The notes under the pieces: model-generated
Databases searched by the model: none
Told to the model about the DNA's origin: nothing
Seen by the model: only the letters and a program-made list of their open reading frames with translations
Position numbers and translations under genes: made by a program
Assembly: GCF_025802015.1 (NCBI RefSeq)
Contig: NZ_JAOYFC010000001.1
Location: forward strand, 1,178,001-1,242,000
Reading direction: 5' to 3'
Source of the DNA: Falsihalocynthiibacter halioticoli
GTDB lineage: Bacteria; Pseudomonadota; Alphaproteobacteria; Rhodobacterales; Rhodobacteraceae
DNA: 64,000 nt
Shown here: one piece after another, positions 32,859 to 40,326 of the stretch
Layout: each line of letters begins with the position of its first letter
How positions within the stretch are numbered: the first letter of the stretch is position 1

Positions 32859-33561
32859 CACAGCGAATTTTGCCCTGCCTTTGGTGCAACCAAGCCAGGC
32901 ACAGAAACATGTTACGGTTAACGAAGCGCTGGTGCGGCTCGACGGGCTTTCGCAGCTTGTCTTGGCCTCGGTCGACACGGTGACACCGCCGTTGGCGGCC
33001 GATGAGGGCGCTTGTTATGCCGTGCCGACAGGAGCTGTAAATGCTTGGGCCGGACAAGGAGGAAAGGTGGCAATTTTCTCCAATGGAGGCTGGATATTTG
33101 TGACACCCAAAACAGGGTGGCGCGGATGGGTCGAAGACATGAGCCGCGCGGTACATTTTGACGGCAGCAACTGGGTTCAGGGCGCTCTTGCGCAGAGCCC
33201 AAATGGCGCGGCTTCGGGCTTTCATGTGCTTGAAATTGATCACGTTTTGAATGCTGGCGCGACAGATAGCACCATTCCGTTCATTCCCGCTCATGCGATG
33301 GTGTTCGGAGTGTCGGGTGTTGTGACGGATGCGATTACGGGCACGCTGACCGATTGGAGCCTTGGAACGGTGAGTTCTGCTGCGCAATATGGCAGCGGGC
33401 TGGGGCTTTCGCAGGGATCATATGTAAAGGGAACGCTCTCGTATGCCAGCACGGAGTATGCGCCCAGTGGCTTGGTCTTGACGGCAAATGGCGGTGATTT
33501 TGCAGGGGGAACGGTGCGGCTGGCCGTGCATTATTATGCGCTAACCATACCGCAGCTTTGA
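32851..33561 (+). CDS. GTA-associated DUF2793 protein
   Basis: A 236-residue protein whose start overlaps the g15 stop by 8 bp. The DUF2793 core is at the N terminus: FALPLVQPSQAQKHVTVNEA, RLDGLSQLVLAS, ADEGACYAVPTGA and FVTPKTGWRGWVED (to about residue 95). The C-terminal half (FHVLEIDHVLNAGATDSTIP, then beta-rich repeats) resembles a fibre or receptor-binding domain. The same family follows g15 in R. capsulatus and is also found near phage tail genes. Likely a tail-tip or fibre component. Confidence 0.85.
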   Translation: MTSTANFALPLVQPSQAQKHVTVNEALVRLDGLSQLVLASVDTVTPPLAADEGACYAVPTGAVNAWAGQGGKVAIFSNGGWIFVTPKTGWRGWVEDMSRAVHFDGSNWVQGALAQSPNGAASGFHVLEIDHVLNAGATDSTIPFIPAHAMVFGVSGVVTDAITGTLTDWSLGTVSSAAQYGSGLGLSQGSYVKGTLSYASTEYAPSGLVLTANGGDFAGGTVRLAVHYYALTIPQL

Positions 33562-33564
33562 CCG

Positions 33565-33891
33565 ATGCGCCCGTTCCTTCATGGTGATATCACGGCGCTT
33601 GCACGGGCGCTTGTTGCTCTGCCGCGAGCGGATTGGCCGCGCCGCGCGGTCGAGATTATGGCACAGGCCGAGGCAGCGGATATTTATCGCATAAGGACGG
33701 GACGGGCGCATCCGAATTGGGGCAATGGCAGCTTGATGGCGGCCGCAAATGCAACCGAGCAATTGCCAGAATCCGGACTTGAAGACAGGGTTTTCTGCGC
33801 GGCTTTGGCCTATGTTTTCGCGATGATTGCCACGCGGAACGGGCAAGAAACAAAGGCAGATCAAGCAAAAGTGAGGCCATTCCGTAACTGA
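33565..33891 (+). CDS. Small conserved protein at the GTA cluster end
   Basis: A 108-residue soluble protein 3 bp after the DUF2793 gene. MRPFLHGDITALARALVALP and DWPRRAVEIMAQAEAADIYR are helical, followed by HPNWGNGSLMAAANATEQLP and a cysteine-containing helix DRVFCAALAYVFAMIA. It resembles the small uncharacterised proteins found at this position in other Rhodobacterales GTA clusters. No function is known. Because of tight spacing it is probably the last gene of the GTA transcript; no terminator is evident after it. Confidence 0.7.
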   Translation: MRPFLHGDITALARALVALPRADWPRRAVEIMAQAEAADIYRIRTGRAHPNWGNGSLMAAANATEQLPESGLEDRVFCAALAYVFAMIATRNGQETKADQAKVRPFRN

Positions 33892-33915
33892 ATGAGTGCT
33901 ATCACAGCTTTGCGA

Positions 33916-33948
33916 TTGTCGGTTTCGTCCTATCTACTATAAGGTAGA
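33916..33948 (+). promoter_or_regulatory. cysE promoter with dyad over the -10
   Basis: TTGTCG (33916-33921), 16-bp spacer, TATAAG (33938-33943), 34 bp before the cysE start. The -10 is flanked exactly by TCTAC and GTAGA (33933-33948), a perfect 5-bp inverted repeat. Confidence 0.45.
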
Positions 33949-33981
33949 CCTGACGAATTCAAAGCACGACGAGGGCACCCC

Positions 33982-34785
33982 ATGGCCGAAACACATAGCA
34001 AAATCCGCGAGCTTGACCCCGTATGGTCGCAGATCTGCACCGAGGCCGAGGAAGCCGTGCGCAAAGAGCCCTTGATGGGTGGCATGCTGCATGGATCGTT
34101 GTTGCATCACCCGTCACTTGAGCGGGCGCTGGCCTTCCGCATCTCGCTGAAGCTGGCATCGGCAGAGATGTCGGAGCAGATTTTGCGCGAAATCGCGGAT
34201 GAGGCCTACGACGATGATCCGTCACTTGCTACGGCGGCGCGTGCGGACCTCGTTGCGGTGAAGGATCGTGATCCGGCTTGTGACAAGTTCATTCAGCCGC
34301 TGCTCTATTTCAAAGGGTTTCAGGCGATGCAGGCCTATCGTGTGTCGCATTGGCTTTGGAAAAAGGAGCGCCACGACATGGCGCGGTTCTTCCAAATGCG
34401 GACTTCAGAGATGTTTGGCATTGATATCCACCCCGCCGCACGCGTGGGTAAGGGGATCATGATGGATCACGCCCATTCGATCGTGATCGGCTCAACTTCG
34501 GTTGTCGGTGATAACGTGTCGATCCTTCAGTCCGTCACACTTGGCGGGACAGGTAAGGAAGACGGTGATCGTCATCCGAAAATCGGCGATGGCGTGTTGA
34601 TCGGTGCGGGGGCCAAAGTTTTGGGCAACATCAAGGTTGGCCATTGCAGCCGCATTGCCGCAGGCTCTGTTGTGCTTCAAGAGGTGCCGCCTTGCACCAC
34701 AGTTGCGGGTGTTCCGGCAAAAGTGGTGGGCGAAGCAGGATGCGATCAGCCCGCGCAGAGCATGAATCAGGTTATCGAGAAGTAG
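33982..34785 (+). CDS. cysE: Serine O-acetyltransferase
   Basis: Forms O-acetylserine from serine and acetyl-CoA, the committed step of cysteine synthesis. 267 residues: helical N-terminal domain (to about 145, with DPACDKFIQPLLYFKGFQAM), then a left-handed beta helix of hexapeptide repeats including FGIDIHPAARVGKGIMMDHA (catalytic His), VGDNVSILQSVTLGGTGKE and PKIGDGVLIGAGAKVLGNIK. The C-terminal tail ends IEK, where the usual CysK-binding C-terminal Ile would be expected. It follows the GTA cluster; a cysE copy at this site is known in R. capsulatus and has been linked to GTA-mediated gene acquisition. Confidence 0.96.
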   Translation: MAETHSKIRELDPVWSQICTEAEEAVRKEPLMGGMLHGSLLHHPSLERALAFRISLKLASAEMSEQILREIADEAYDDDPSLATAARADLVAVKDRDPACDKFIQPLLYFKGFQAMQAYRVSHWLWKKERHDMARFFQMRTSEMFGIDIHPAARVGKGIMMDHAHSIVIGSTSVVGDNVSILQSVTLGGTGKEDGDRHPKIGDGVLIGAGAKVLGNIKVGHCSRIAAGSVVLQEVPPCTTVAGVPAKVVGEAGCDQPAQSMNQVIEK

Positions 34786-35446
34786 CAGCGCCTTCAGATG
34801 GGTGCTGCAAGGCGTTTGCCGCGGTTGACGCGTCCATGCGTGGTTTCCAAAGCCTTTCGCATCCAAGCAGCAGTGCGCCACGTAAAAGCGCCATGAAACA
34901 CGTGAGTTCCAGAAGTTCTTCGAGGAACACACTTTTGATCATGCCGAAGTCACCCTTTTCAAAGATACCAGCAATGCCGAATATCAGGAACGCCGCATAG
35001 AAATGCAGAAGTGTGCGGCTCCGCAGGAGATCCTTGGTTTGTTGCCAGCGGGATTGGGTTGGTCGGAAATAGGCCCAGAGCGTGACCAGCAATAACCCTA
35101 CGACCAAAGCGGCAACGACATATTTAACGCCATCTACCACTTGCGGCTCAAACCCGAAGACTTTGCCAAATGACAACTCGCGAGCCGCGCCTGCGAAGAG
35201 GAAAGCGGTCATGAAAATGGCATAGGCTTGAATGGCTCGGTAGGGGGCTCCGAAGTTAATCAAAGCGCGCAGCAAATAGGTGAGCGCGCCACAGAGAATG
35301 ACAAATACCTGTGCGTTCTCAAGTACGCCGTTTTCTTTGCTCAGGTTTGCGCCGTTTAAATGCAGGATGATGAAAACCGCAATCGCGCCGAGCATCAAAG
35401 CATCGGCGAGCTTATGCGTGAAAAGTCTGGACGTTCTTTTGGGCAT
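34772..35446 (-). CDS. Hypothetical multi-pass membrane protein
   Basis: I do not recognise a family. The 224-residue product has about six hydrophobic helices (residues 14-32, 44-62, 70-88, 108-130, 144-160, 170-190) joined by short polar loops, with a basic start MPKRTSRLFTHK and a polar C-terminal tail. The 3' end overlaps cysE by 14 bp in convergent orientation. Nothing around it suggests a function. Probably a real gene because the hydrophobic pattern is clear. Confidence 0.7.
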   Translation of the reverse strand: MPKRTSRLFTHKLADALMLGAIAVFIILHLNGANLSKENGVLENAQVFVILCGALTYLLRALINFGAPYRAIQAYAIFMTAFLFAGAARELSFGKVFGFEPQVVDGVKYVVAALVVGLLLVTLWAYFRPTQSRWQQTKDLLRSRTLLHFYAAFLIFGIAGIFEKGDFGMIKSVFLEELLELTCFMALLRGALLLGCERLWKPRMDASTAANALQHPSEGAATSR

Positions 35447-35546
35447 TTAGAGTACACCGTCGCTTTCGGGTATCGGAAATCTGGCGGGTAGTCTTAACCC
35501 TATTGGATTGCAATAGGTATTTGAAGGGTGCGGCAAGGGCGCGCAT

Positions 35547-35578
35547 AGAAAAACGGCGCAGAATCTCTTCTGCGCCGT
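35547..35578 (-). terminator. Terminator of the pdh operon
   Basis: A perfect 11-bp stem (35553-35563 with 35568-35578, TCTC loop) with a run of T on the minus strand, about 28 bp after pdhC. Confidence 0.9.
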
Positions 35579-35605
35579 AGCATTTCAGGTTGGTCGCGTT
35601 GTTGG

Positions 35606-36904
35606 TTAGGCCAACATCGCCACTGGATTTTCGAGGTTATCGACAATCGCGTTGAGCAGGTTCGCACCAACAGCGCCGTCGATCACGCGGTGGTCGACAG
35701 ACATCGTTACCGACATCACCGTAGCGACGGCCAGTTCGCCATCTTCGCCGACGACGGGTTGTTTCTTGCCAGCGCCCACGGCGAGAATGCCGGCGTGGGG
35801 CGGGTTCACGATGGCGTCGAAATTGTCGATGCCGAACATCCCGAGGTTGGAGATTGCGAAAGAACCACCTTGGTATTCATGCGGCGCGAGTTTGCGGTCG
35901 CGGGCGCGGGAGGCGAGGTCTTTCATCTGGGTGGACAGCGCAGAAAGCGATTTCATGTCGGCGTCTTCAAGGACCGGCGTAAAGAGCCCGCCTTCGATGG
36001 CCACGGCCACGGCCACATCGCTCGACTTCATCTGAAGCACGCGGTCGCCCGCCCAGACAGCGTTGGCTTCTGGCACCTGCTGTAGCGCGTTGGCAACGGC
36101 TTTGATGATGAAATCATTCACCGACAGCTTCACGCCACGGCCTTCAAGCTGCTTGTTGAGCTGGCTGCGGAACTTGAGCAGCGCGTCGAGCTTGATATCA
36201 CGGCGCAGATAGAAATGCGGGATGGTCTGCTTGGCCTCTGCAAGGCGCGCAGCGATTGTCTTGCGCATCCCATCGAGCTTGACCTCTTCAAAGTCGCGGC
36301 TCTCGTACATTTTGGCCACGGCATCTGCGCTCGGACCGGATGGCGCTGCGGCGGCTTTGGCGGGTGCCTCGGCTGCTTTTGAAGCGGCTTTCGGTGCTGC
36401 GGTTGCGTTTTCAACGTCGGCTTTGACGATGCGACCCTTGGGGCCGGAGCCTTTGATATCAGTGAGGTCGAGACCTTTGTCAGCGGCAATGCGGCGCGCC
36501 AGAGGCGATGCAAAGATGCGCTCACCCGATGCGGCCTGTGGTGCGGCAGGCGCGGGCTTTGCAGAAGGTGCCTCAGCAGCGGCGGGGGCTTCTTCTGACT
36601 TGGCTTCGGCAGGCGCGGCCGCAGGGGCAGCGCTTGTTTCGCCAATGTCGTCAGCACTCTCGCCATCCTCGAGGAACACAGCAATCACGGAGTTTACCGC
36701 AACTGCTTCTGTGCCTTCTTCAACGAGGATTTTGCCAACAACACCCTCGTCAACAGCTTCGAACTCCATCGTCGCCTTGTCTGTTTCGATCTCGGCAATC
36801 AGATCGCCGGAGCTTACTGTGTCGCCCTCTTTAACGAGCCATTTTGCGAGCGTGCCTTCCTCCATCGTTGGGGAAAGCGCGGGCATGAGAATTTCAATAG
36901 GCAT
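35606..36904 (-). CDS. pdhC: Pyruvate dehydrogenase E2, dihydrolipoyl acetyltransferase
   Basis: Core of the pyruvate dehydrogenase complex; transfers acetyl from lipoate to CoA. 432 residues with one lipoyl domain (residues 1-78, modified Lys in ETDKATMEFE), an Ala/Pro-rich linker, a peripheral subunit-binding domain (FASPLARRIAADKGLDLTDI), a second Ala-rich linker and the catalytic domain with IPHFYLRRDIKLDALLKFRS and the active-site block MSVDHRVIDGAVGANLL. It lies 13 bp after pdhB. Often annotated as the long form; identification is certain. Confidence 0.97.
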   Translation of the reverse strand: MPIEILMPALSPTMEEGTLAKWLVKEGDTVSSGDLIAEIETDKATMEFEAVDEGVVGKILVEEGTEAVAVNSVIAVFLEDGESADDIGETSAAPAAAPAEAKSEEAPAAAEAPSAKPAPAAPQAASGERIFASPLARRIAADKGLDLTDIKGSGPKGRIVKADVENATAAPKAASKAAEAPAKAAAAPSGPSADAVAKMYESRDFEEVKLDGMRKTIAARLAEAKQTIPHFYLRRDIKLDALLKFRSQLNKQLEGRGVKLSVNDFIIKAVANALQQVPEANAVWAGDRVLQMKSSDVAVAVAIEGGLFTPVLEDADMKSLSALSTQMKDLASRARDRKLAPHEYQGGSFAISNLGMFGIDNFDAIVNPPHAGILAVGAGKKQPVVGEDGELAVATVMSVTMSVDHRVIDGAVGANLLNAIVDNLENPVAMLA

Positions 36905-36917
36905 ATCCGGTATCTCC

Positions 36918-38294
36918 TTAGCGATAGGTCACTTGCTTGACGGCGGCGATAACTTCGTCGGTCGTGACAAGCGCAAGTTTTTCGAGGTTGGCGGCGTAAG
37001 GCATCGGAACGTCTTTGCCGGTGCAGTTCACAACAGGCGCATCAAGGTAATCAAATGCGCGTTCCATGATCGTTGCCGACAGGTGGTTGCCGATGGCGCC
37101 TACGGGGAACCCTTCTTCGACTGTCACGCAACGGTTTGTTTTCATGACAGATTTCAGGATGGTGTCGTAATCGAGCGGGCGCAGGGTCCGTAGATCGATC
37201 ACCTCGGCAGAGATGCCTTCTTCGGCCAGCTTGTCAGCGGCTTCGAGCGCATATGTCATGCCGATGCCGAATGACACGATGGTCACGTCAGAGCCTTCGC
37301 GCCAGATTTTCGCCTTGCCGAATGGAACGGTGTAATCCTCTAGAACCGGCACGTCGAATGTCTTGCCGTAGAGAATTTCGTTTTCAAGGAAAATCACTGG
37401 GTTGTTGTCGCGGATCGCGGTTTTCATCAGACCCTTGGCGTCAGCAGCGGAGTAGGGCATCACCACCTTGAGGCCGGGGATATGCGCATACCATGCGGCG
37501 TAACACTGGCTGTGCTGCGCGCCAACGCGGGCAGCGGCACCGTTGGGTCCACGGAAGACCATGGGCGCGCCCATTTGCCCGCCGGACATATAGAGCGTTT
37601 TACCCGCAGAGTTCAGGATCTGGTCAATCGCCTGCATGGCGAAGTTAAACGTCATGAACTCGACAATCGGACGCAAGCCAGCGAATGACGCACCCGTTGC
37701 GATCCCGGCAAAGCCGTGTTCGGTAATTGGTGTGTCAATCACGCGCTTGGAGCCAAACTCATCCAGCATGCCCTGAGAAATCTTATAGGCACCTTGGTAC
37801 TCGGCCACTTCCTCACCCATGAGGAAAACGGTTTCGTCGCGGCGCATCTCTTCGGCCATTGCGTCCCGCAGGGCTTCGCGCACTGTGGTCGGGCGCATCT
37901 CTGTGCCTTCTGGGATTTCCGGCTCATCCGGTACAACGATCTCTACAGGTGCAGCGGCTTGTGCAGGGGCAGGGGCTTCCGATGGAGCTTCTGCGGCGGT
38001 TTCTTCCGAAGCGGCGGGTGCTGACGACGTTACAGCAGCGTCTGCGTCTTCGCCTTCTTCAAGAAGCACGGCGATGGCGGTGTTTACAGCAACGCCTTCG
38101 GAGCCTTCTTCAACGAGGATTTTGCCAAGGATGCCTTCATCCACGGCTTCAAACTCCATGGTGGCCTTGTCGGTTTCGATCTCGGCCATGACCATGCCAG
38201 CCTCAATGGTGTCACCCTCTTTGACGAGCCATTTTGCAAGCGTGCCTTCCTCCATAGTGGGGGAAAGCGCGGGCATAAGAATTTCTGTTGCCAT
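36918..38294 (-). CDS. pdhB: Pyruvate dehydrogenase E1 beta with N-terminal lipoyl domain
   Basis: Beta subunit of the decarboxylating E1. At 458 residues it is longer than usual because it carries its own lipoyl domain (1-78, ETDKATMEFEAVDEG), nearly identical to that of E2, as is typical for Rhizobiales and Rhodobacterales. After an acidic Ala/Glu linker the transketolase beta domain starts at TVREALRDAMAEEMRRDETV, with EEVAEYQGAYKISQGMLDEF, APMVFRGPNGAAARVGAQHS and the C-terminal VTVEEGFPVGAIGNHLS. One base separates it from the VOC gene upstream. Confidence 0.97.
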   Translation of the reverse strand: MATEILMPALSPTMEEGTLAKWLVKEGDTIEAGMVMAEIETDKATMEFEAVDEGILGKILVEEGSEGVAVNTAIAVLLEEGEDADAAVTSSAPAASEETAAEAPSEAPAPAQAAAPVEIVVPDEPEIPEGTEMRPTTVREALRDAMAEEMRRDETVFLMGEEVAEYQGAYKISQGMLDEFGSKRVIDTPITEHGFAGIATGASFAGLRPIVEFMTFNFAMQAIDQILNSAGKTLYMSGGQMGAPMVFRGPNGAAARVGAQHSQCYAAWYAHIPGLKVVMPYSAADAKGLMKTAIRDNNPVIFLENEILYGKTFDVPVLEDYTVPFGKAKIWREGSDVTIVSFGIGMTYALEAADKLAEEGISAEVIDLRTLRPLDYDTILKSVMKTNRCVTVEEGFPVGAIGNHLSATIMERAFDYLDAPVVNCTGKDVPMPYAANLEKLALVTTDEVIAAVKQVTYR

Positions 38295-38295
38295 A

Positions 38296-38685
38296 TCAGT
38301 TGTCTCCTTCCGCCGGGGTTATCATCCCCACGATGTTTCCTTGCCCATCTTCGACATAGGCTGCCCGGCCAATACCGGGATAATCGGTTGGTGGCAGGGC
38401 TTCGTCCCCGCCGTTTTTAAGCGCCCAAGCATAGCTGGCGTCGCAATCCGCAACCTCGAAGGTCATGGTGCCGCCGCGCACAGGCGCGCCTTTTTCTGGC
38501 GTGTCGCCCATGCGTGCCATCAGGCCGCCGGTCACACCCTTGTCCATGCCAATATCGGCGCCTTCGATGAGGTGATACCCCATCTCCTCGCCGCCAGTCA
38601 TGGGCGCGAACGACCAGCCAAAAAGGCCGGTATAGAAGGCTTTTGCCGCCTCTACGTCCGCTGCATGGATTTCGAAATGCGGCAT
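38296..38685 (-). CDS. VOC family protein embedded in the pdh operon
   Basis: A 129-residue vicinal-oxygen-chelate (glyoxalase/bleomycin resistance) fold: MPHFEIHAADVEAAKAFYTG and FGWSFAPM form the first module, GGTMTFEVADCDASYAWALK and AAYVEDGQGNIVGMITPAEG the second. Conserved His3/Glu5 type metal ligands are plausible but not certain. It lies 3 bp after pdhA and 1 bp before pdhB, so it is certainly co-transcribed. Substrate unknown. The tight placement inside a central-metabolism operon suggests a linked role, perhaps detoxifying a reactive carbonyl. Confidence 0.85.
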   Translation of the reverse strand: MPHFEIHAADVEAAKAFYTGLFGWSFAPMTGGEEMGYHLIEGADIGMDKGVTGGLMARMGDTPEKGAPVRGGTMTFEVADCDASYAWALKNGGDEALPPTDYPGIGRAAYVEDGQGNIVGMITPAEGDN

Positions 38686-38688
38686 GCC

Positions 38689-39684
38689 CTAGGCCTCCGC
38701 ATAGATATCTGTGTAAAGCTCGTCGAGCGCGGGTTCGGGGCTTTCCTTGGCGAATTCTGCCGCGTCGTTAACGGTGGCTTTGATCTCTTTGTCGATCGCC
38801 TTGAGGTCTTCCTCTGTCGCGTGTTTGCCAGTCAACAGCATATCGCGAACCTGCTCGATACAGTCACGCTCTTCGCGCATCTTCTGTACTTCTTCGCGGG
38901 TACGGTATTTTGCAGGGTCAGACATGGAGTGACCGCGGTACCGGTATGTTTTCACTTCGAGGATATAAGGGCCTTCGCCGCTGCGACAGTGGGCGATAGC
39001 CTTTTCCGCCGCTTCCTTCACCGCAAGAACGTCCATACCGTCCACAGCTTCACCAGGAATAGAGAAGCCTGCGCCACGTGTATAAAGCTCAGGAGAGGAG
39101 GAGGCACGCTGAAGGCTTGTGCCCATGGCGTATTGGTTGTTCTCGATCACAAACACAACGGGCAGCTTCCAGAGGCTTGCCATGTTGAATGTTTCGTAAA
39201 CCTGTCCTTGGTTGGCAGCGCCGTCGCCAAAATAAGCGAAAGAAACGCGGTCGTTGCCGAGGTATTTGTCGGCAAAGGCTAGGCCCGCACCAATCGGAAC
39301 CTGTGCACCAACGATGCCGTGGCCGCCATAGAAGTTCTTCTCTTTGGAGAACATGTGCATGGAGCCGCCTTTACCTTTGGAATAGCCGCCTTCACGACCG
39401 GTAAGCTCGGCCATCACGCCTTTGGGGTCCATGCCACAGGCCAGCATATGGCCGTGGTCACGATAAGATGTGACGCGCTTGTCGCCGTCTTCGGTGGCGG
39501 CCTCGATGCCAACCACAACCGCTTCTTGGCCGATATACAGGTGACAGAAGCCGCCAATGAGGCCCATGCCGTAGAGCTGACCGGCCTTTTCTTCGAATCG
39601 GCGGATCAGGAGCATTTCCTTGTAGTAGGAAAGCAATTCATCCTTGGAAACGTTTGGTTTCTTTGATGTTTTTTTAGCGGCCAT
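38689..39684 (-). CDS. pdhA: Pyruvate dehydrogenase E1 alpha
   Basis: Thiamine-diphosphate-dependent alpha subunit. 331 residues with a Lys-rich N terminus (MAAKKTSKKPNVSKDELLSY). The E1 alpha signatures are FCHLYIGQEAVVVGIEAATE, SYRDHGHMLACGMDPKGVMA, the KGKGGSMHMFS loop and the ThDP-binding GDGAANQGQVYETFNMASLW with NNQYAMGTS; the phosphorylation-loop-like YRYRGHSMSDPAKYRTREEV follows. First gene of the pdh operon; an AT-rich palindrome lies 41 bp upstream. Confidence 0.97.
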   Translation of the reverse strand: MAAKKTSKKPNVSKDELLSYYKEMLLIRRFEEKAGQLYGMGLIGGFCHLYIGQEAVVVGIEAATEDGDKRVTSYRDHGHMLACGMDPKGVMAELTGREGGYSKGKGGSMHMFSKEKNFYGGHGIVGAQVPIGAGLAFADKYLGNDRVSFAYFGDGAANQGQVYETFNMASLWKLPVVFVIENNQYAMGTSLQRASSSPELYTRGAGFSIPGEAVDGMDVLAVKEAAEKAIAHCRSGEGPYILEVKTYRYRGHSMSDPAKYRTREEVQKMREERDCIEQVRDMLLTGKHATEEDLKAIDKEIKATVNDAAEFAKESPEPALDELYTDIYAEA

Positions 39685-39724
39685 AGGAGGCTCCTCCGTC
39701 GCGTAACTTCTTTCGAAATCTCAG

Positions 39725-39744
39725 ATAGTTTAGTATTAAACTAT
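39725..39744. promoter_or_regulatory. AT-rich perfect palindrome in front of pdhA
   Basis: ATAGTTTAGTATTAAACTAT: 8-bp perfect arms around GTAT, in a GC-rich genome, 41-60 bp upstream of pdhA. It overlaps the likely core promoter and is a good operator candidate for the pdh operon. The regulator is unknown. Confidence 0.55.
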
Positions 39745-39845
39745 TTGGAAGCGAAAATCTACAGGCGCGACAATCTAAAGTGCCGCAGGGGCAGCTTTGG
39801 GTGAAAATCAAGGGAAAGCGCGGCGCGAATTACCGCGCCAGCGGG

Positions 39846-40148
39846 TTAGCGAACGACGATTTCGTCGCTGCGAATGAGGCCGAGCACGGAGCGGGCCTGT
39901 TCATCCAGAAGGTCAAGATCAAGATAGCTGTCAGAGAGGCGGCGGGTCTTGTTTTCCATCACCGCAACCTGACGCGAAATCTCGGCAAGCTCCGCCTTGA
40001 GCGCTTCGGCTTCAGCGGTGATCTGCACACGGTTGAAAATACCATAGTCACCCTGCACAGCGGCAAAGGTGAAATAGACCGCAAGTCCGGTTGCGCCGAT
40101 GCTATAGGCCCAGACTCCCAGAAGGGATTTGCGCTTTGGTTGACTCAT
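39846..40148 (-). CDS. Septum formation initiator family protein (DivIC/FtsB-like)
   Basis: A 100-residue bitopic membrane protein of the divisome. The ATG at 40148 (MSQPKRKSLLGVWAYSIGAT) starts a short cytoplasmic tail and a membrane helix (about residues 11-32), followed by a periplasmic coiled coil (VQITAEAEALKAELAEISRQ) and a C-terminal segment DSYLDLDLLDEQARSVLGLI. FtsB/DivIC link FtsL and FtsQ. The frame extends upstream to 40202, but that part is not conserved. Three GANTC sites lie 57-82 bp upstream of the start. Confidence 0.9.
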   Translation of the reverse strand: MSQPKRKSLLGVWAYSIGATGLAVYFTFAAVQGDYGIFNRVQITAEAEALKAELAEISRQVAVMENKTRRLSDSYLDLDLLDEQARSVLGLIRSDEIVVR

Positions 40149-40204
40149 GCTTGCCTCGTTGTGCCGCCCTCTTTTGGGGTGGTCCCAGCGACTATGCCAC
40201 ATGT

Positions 40205-40230
40205 GATTCGTCGTGTGAATCCCTTGATTC
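40205..40230. promoter_or_regulatory. Cluster of three GANTC (CcrM) sites
   Basis: GATTC at 40205, GAATC at 40217 and GATTC at 40226, arranged as two overlapping inverted repeats, in the promoter region of the DivIC-like gene. GANTC is the CcrM methylation target in Alphaproteobacteria. Confidence 0.5.
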
Positions 40231-40274
40231 GACTATTGTGAAGTTTTTTTCACAGCTGAGATGGGGTGTGACGC

Positions 40275-40302
40275 AAAAGGCCCGCATGGGGTTGCGGGCC
40301 TT
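40275..40302 (-). terminator. Terminator after the aldolase gene
   Basis: AAGGCCCGC/GCGGGCCTT stem with a loop of 8, followed by TTTTGCG on the minus strand, 25 bp past the stop. Confidence 0.8.
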
Positions 40303-40326
40303 AAGTTTGTCGAAAGGGTAAGGGGG

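Noticed and set aside
18726..33891. Prophage
   Set aside because: No integrase, repressor, replication, lysis or attachment site, and gene order matches R. capsulatus GTA exactly.
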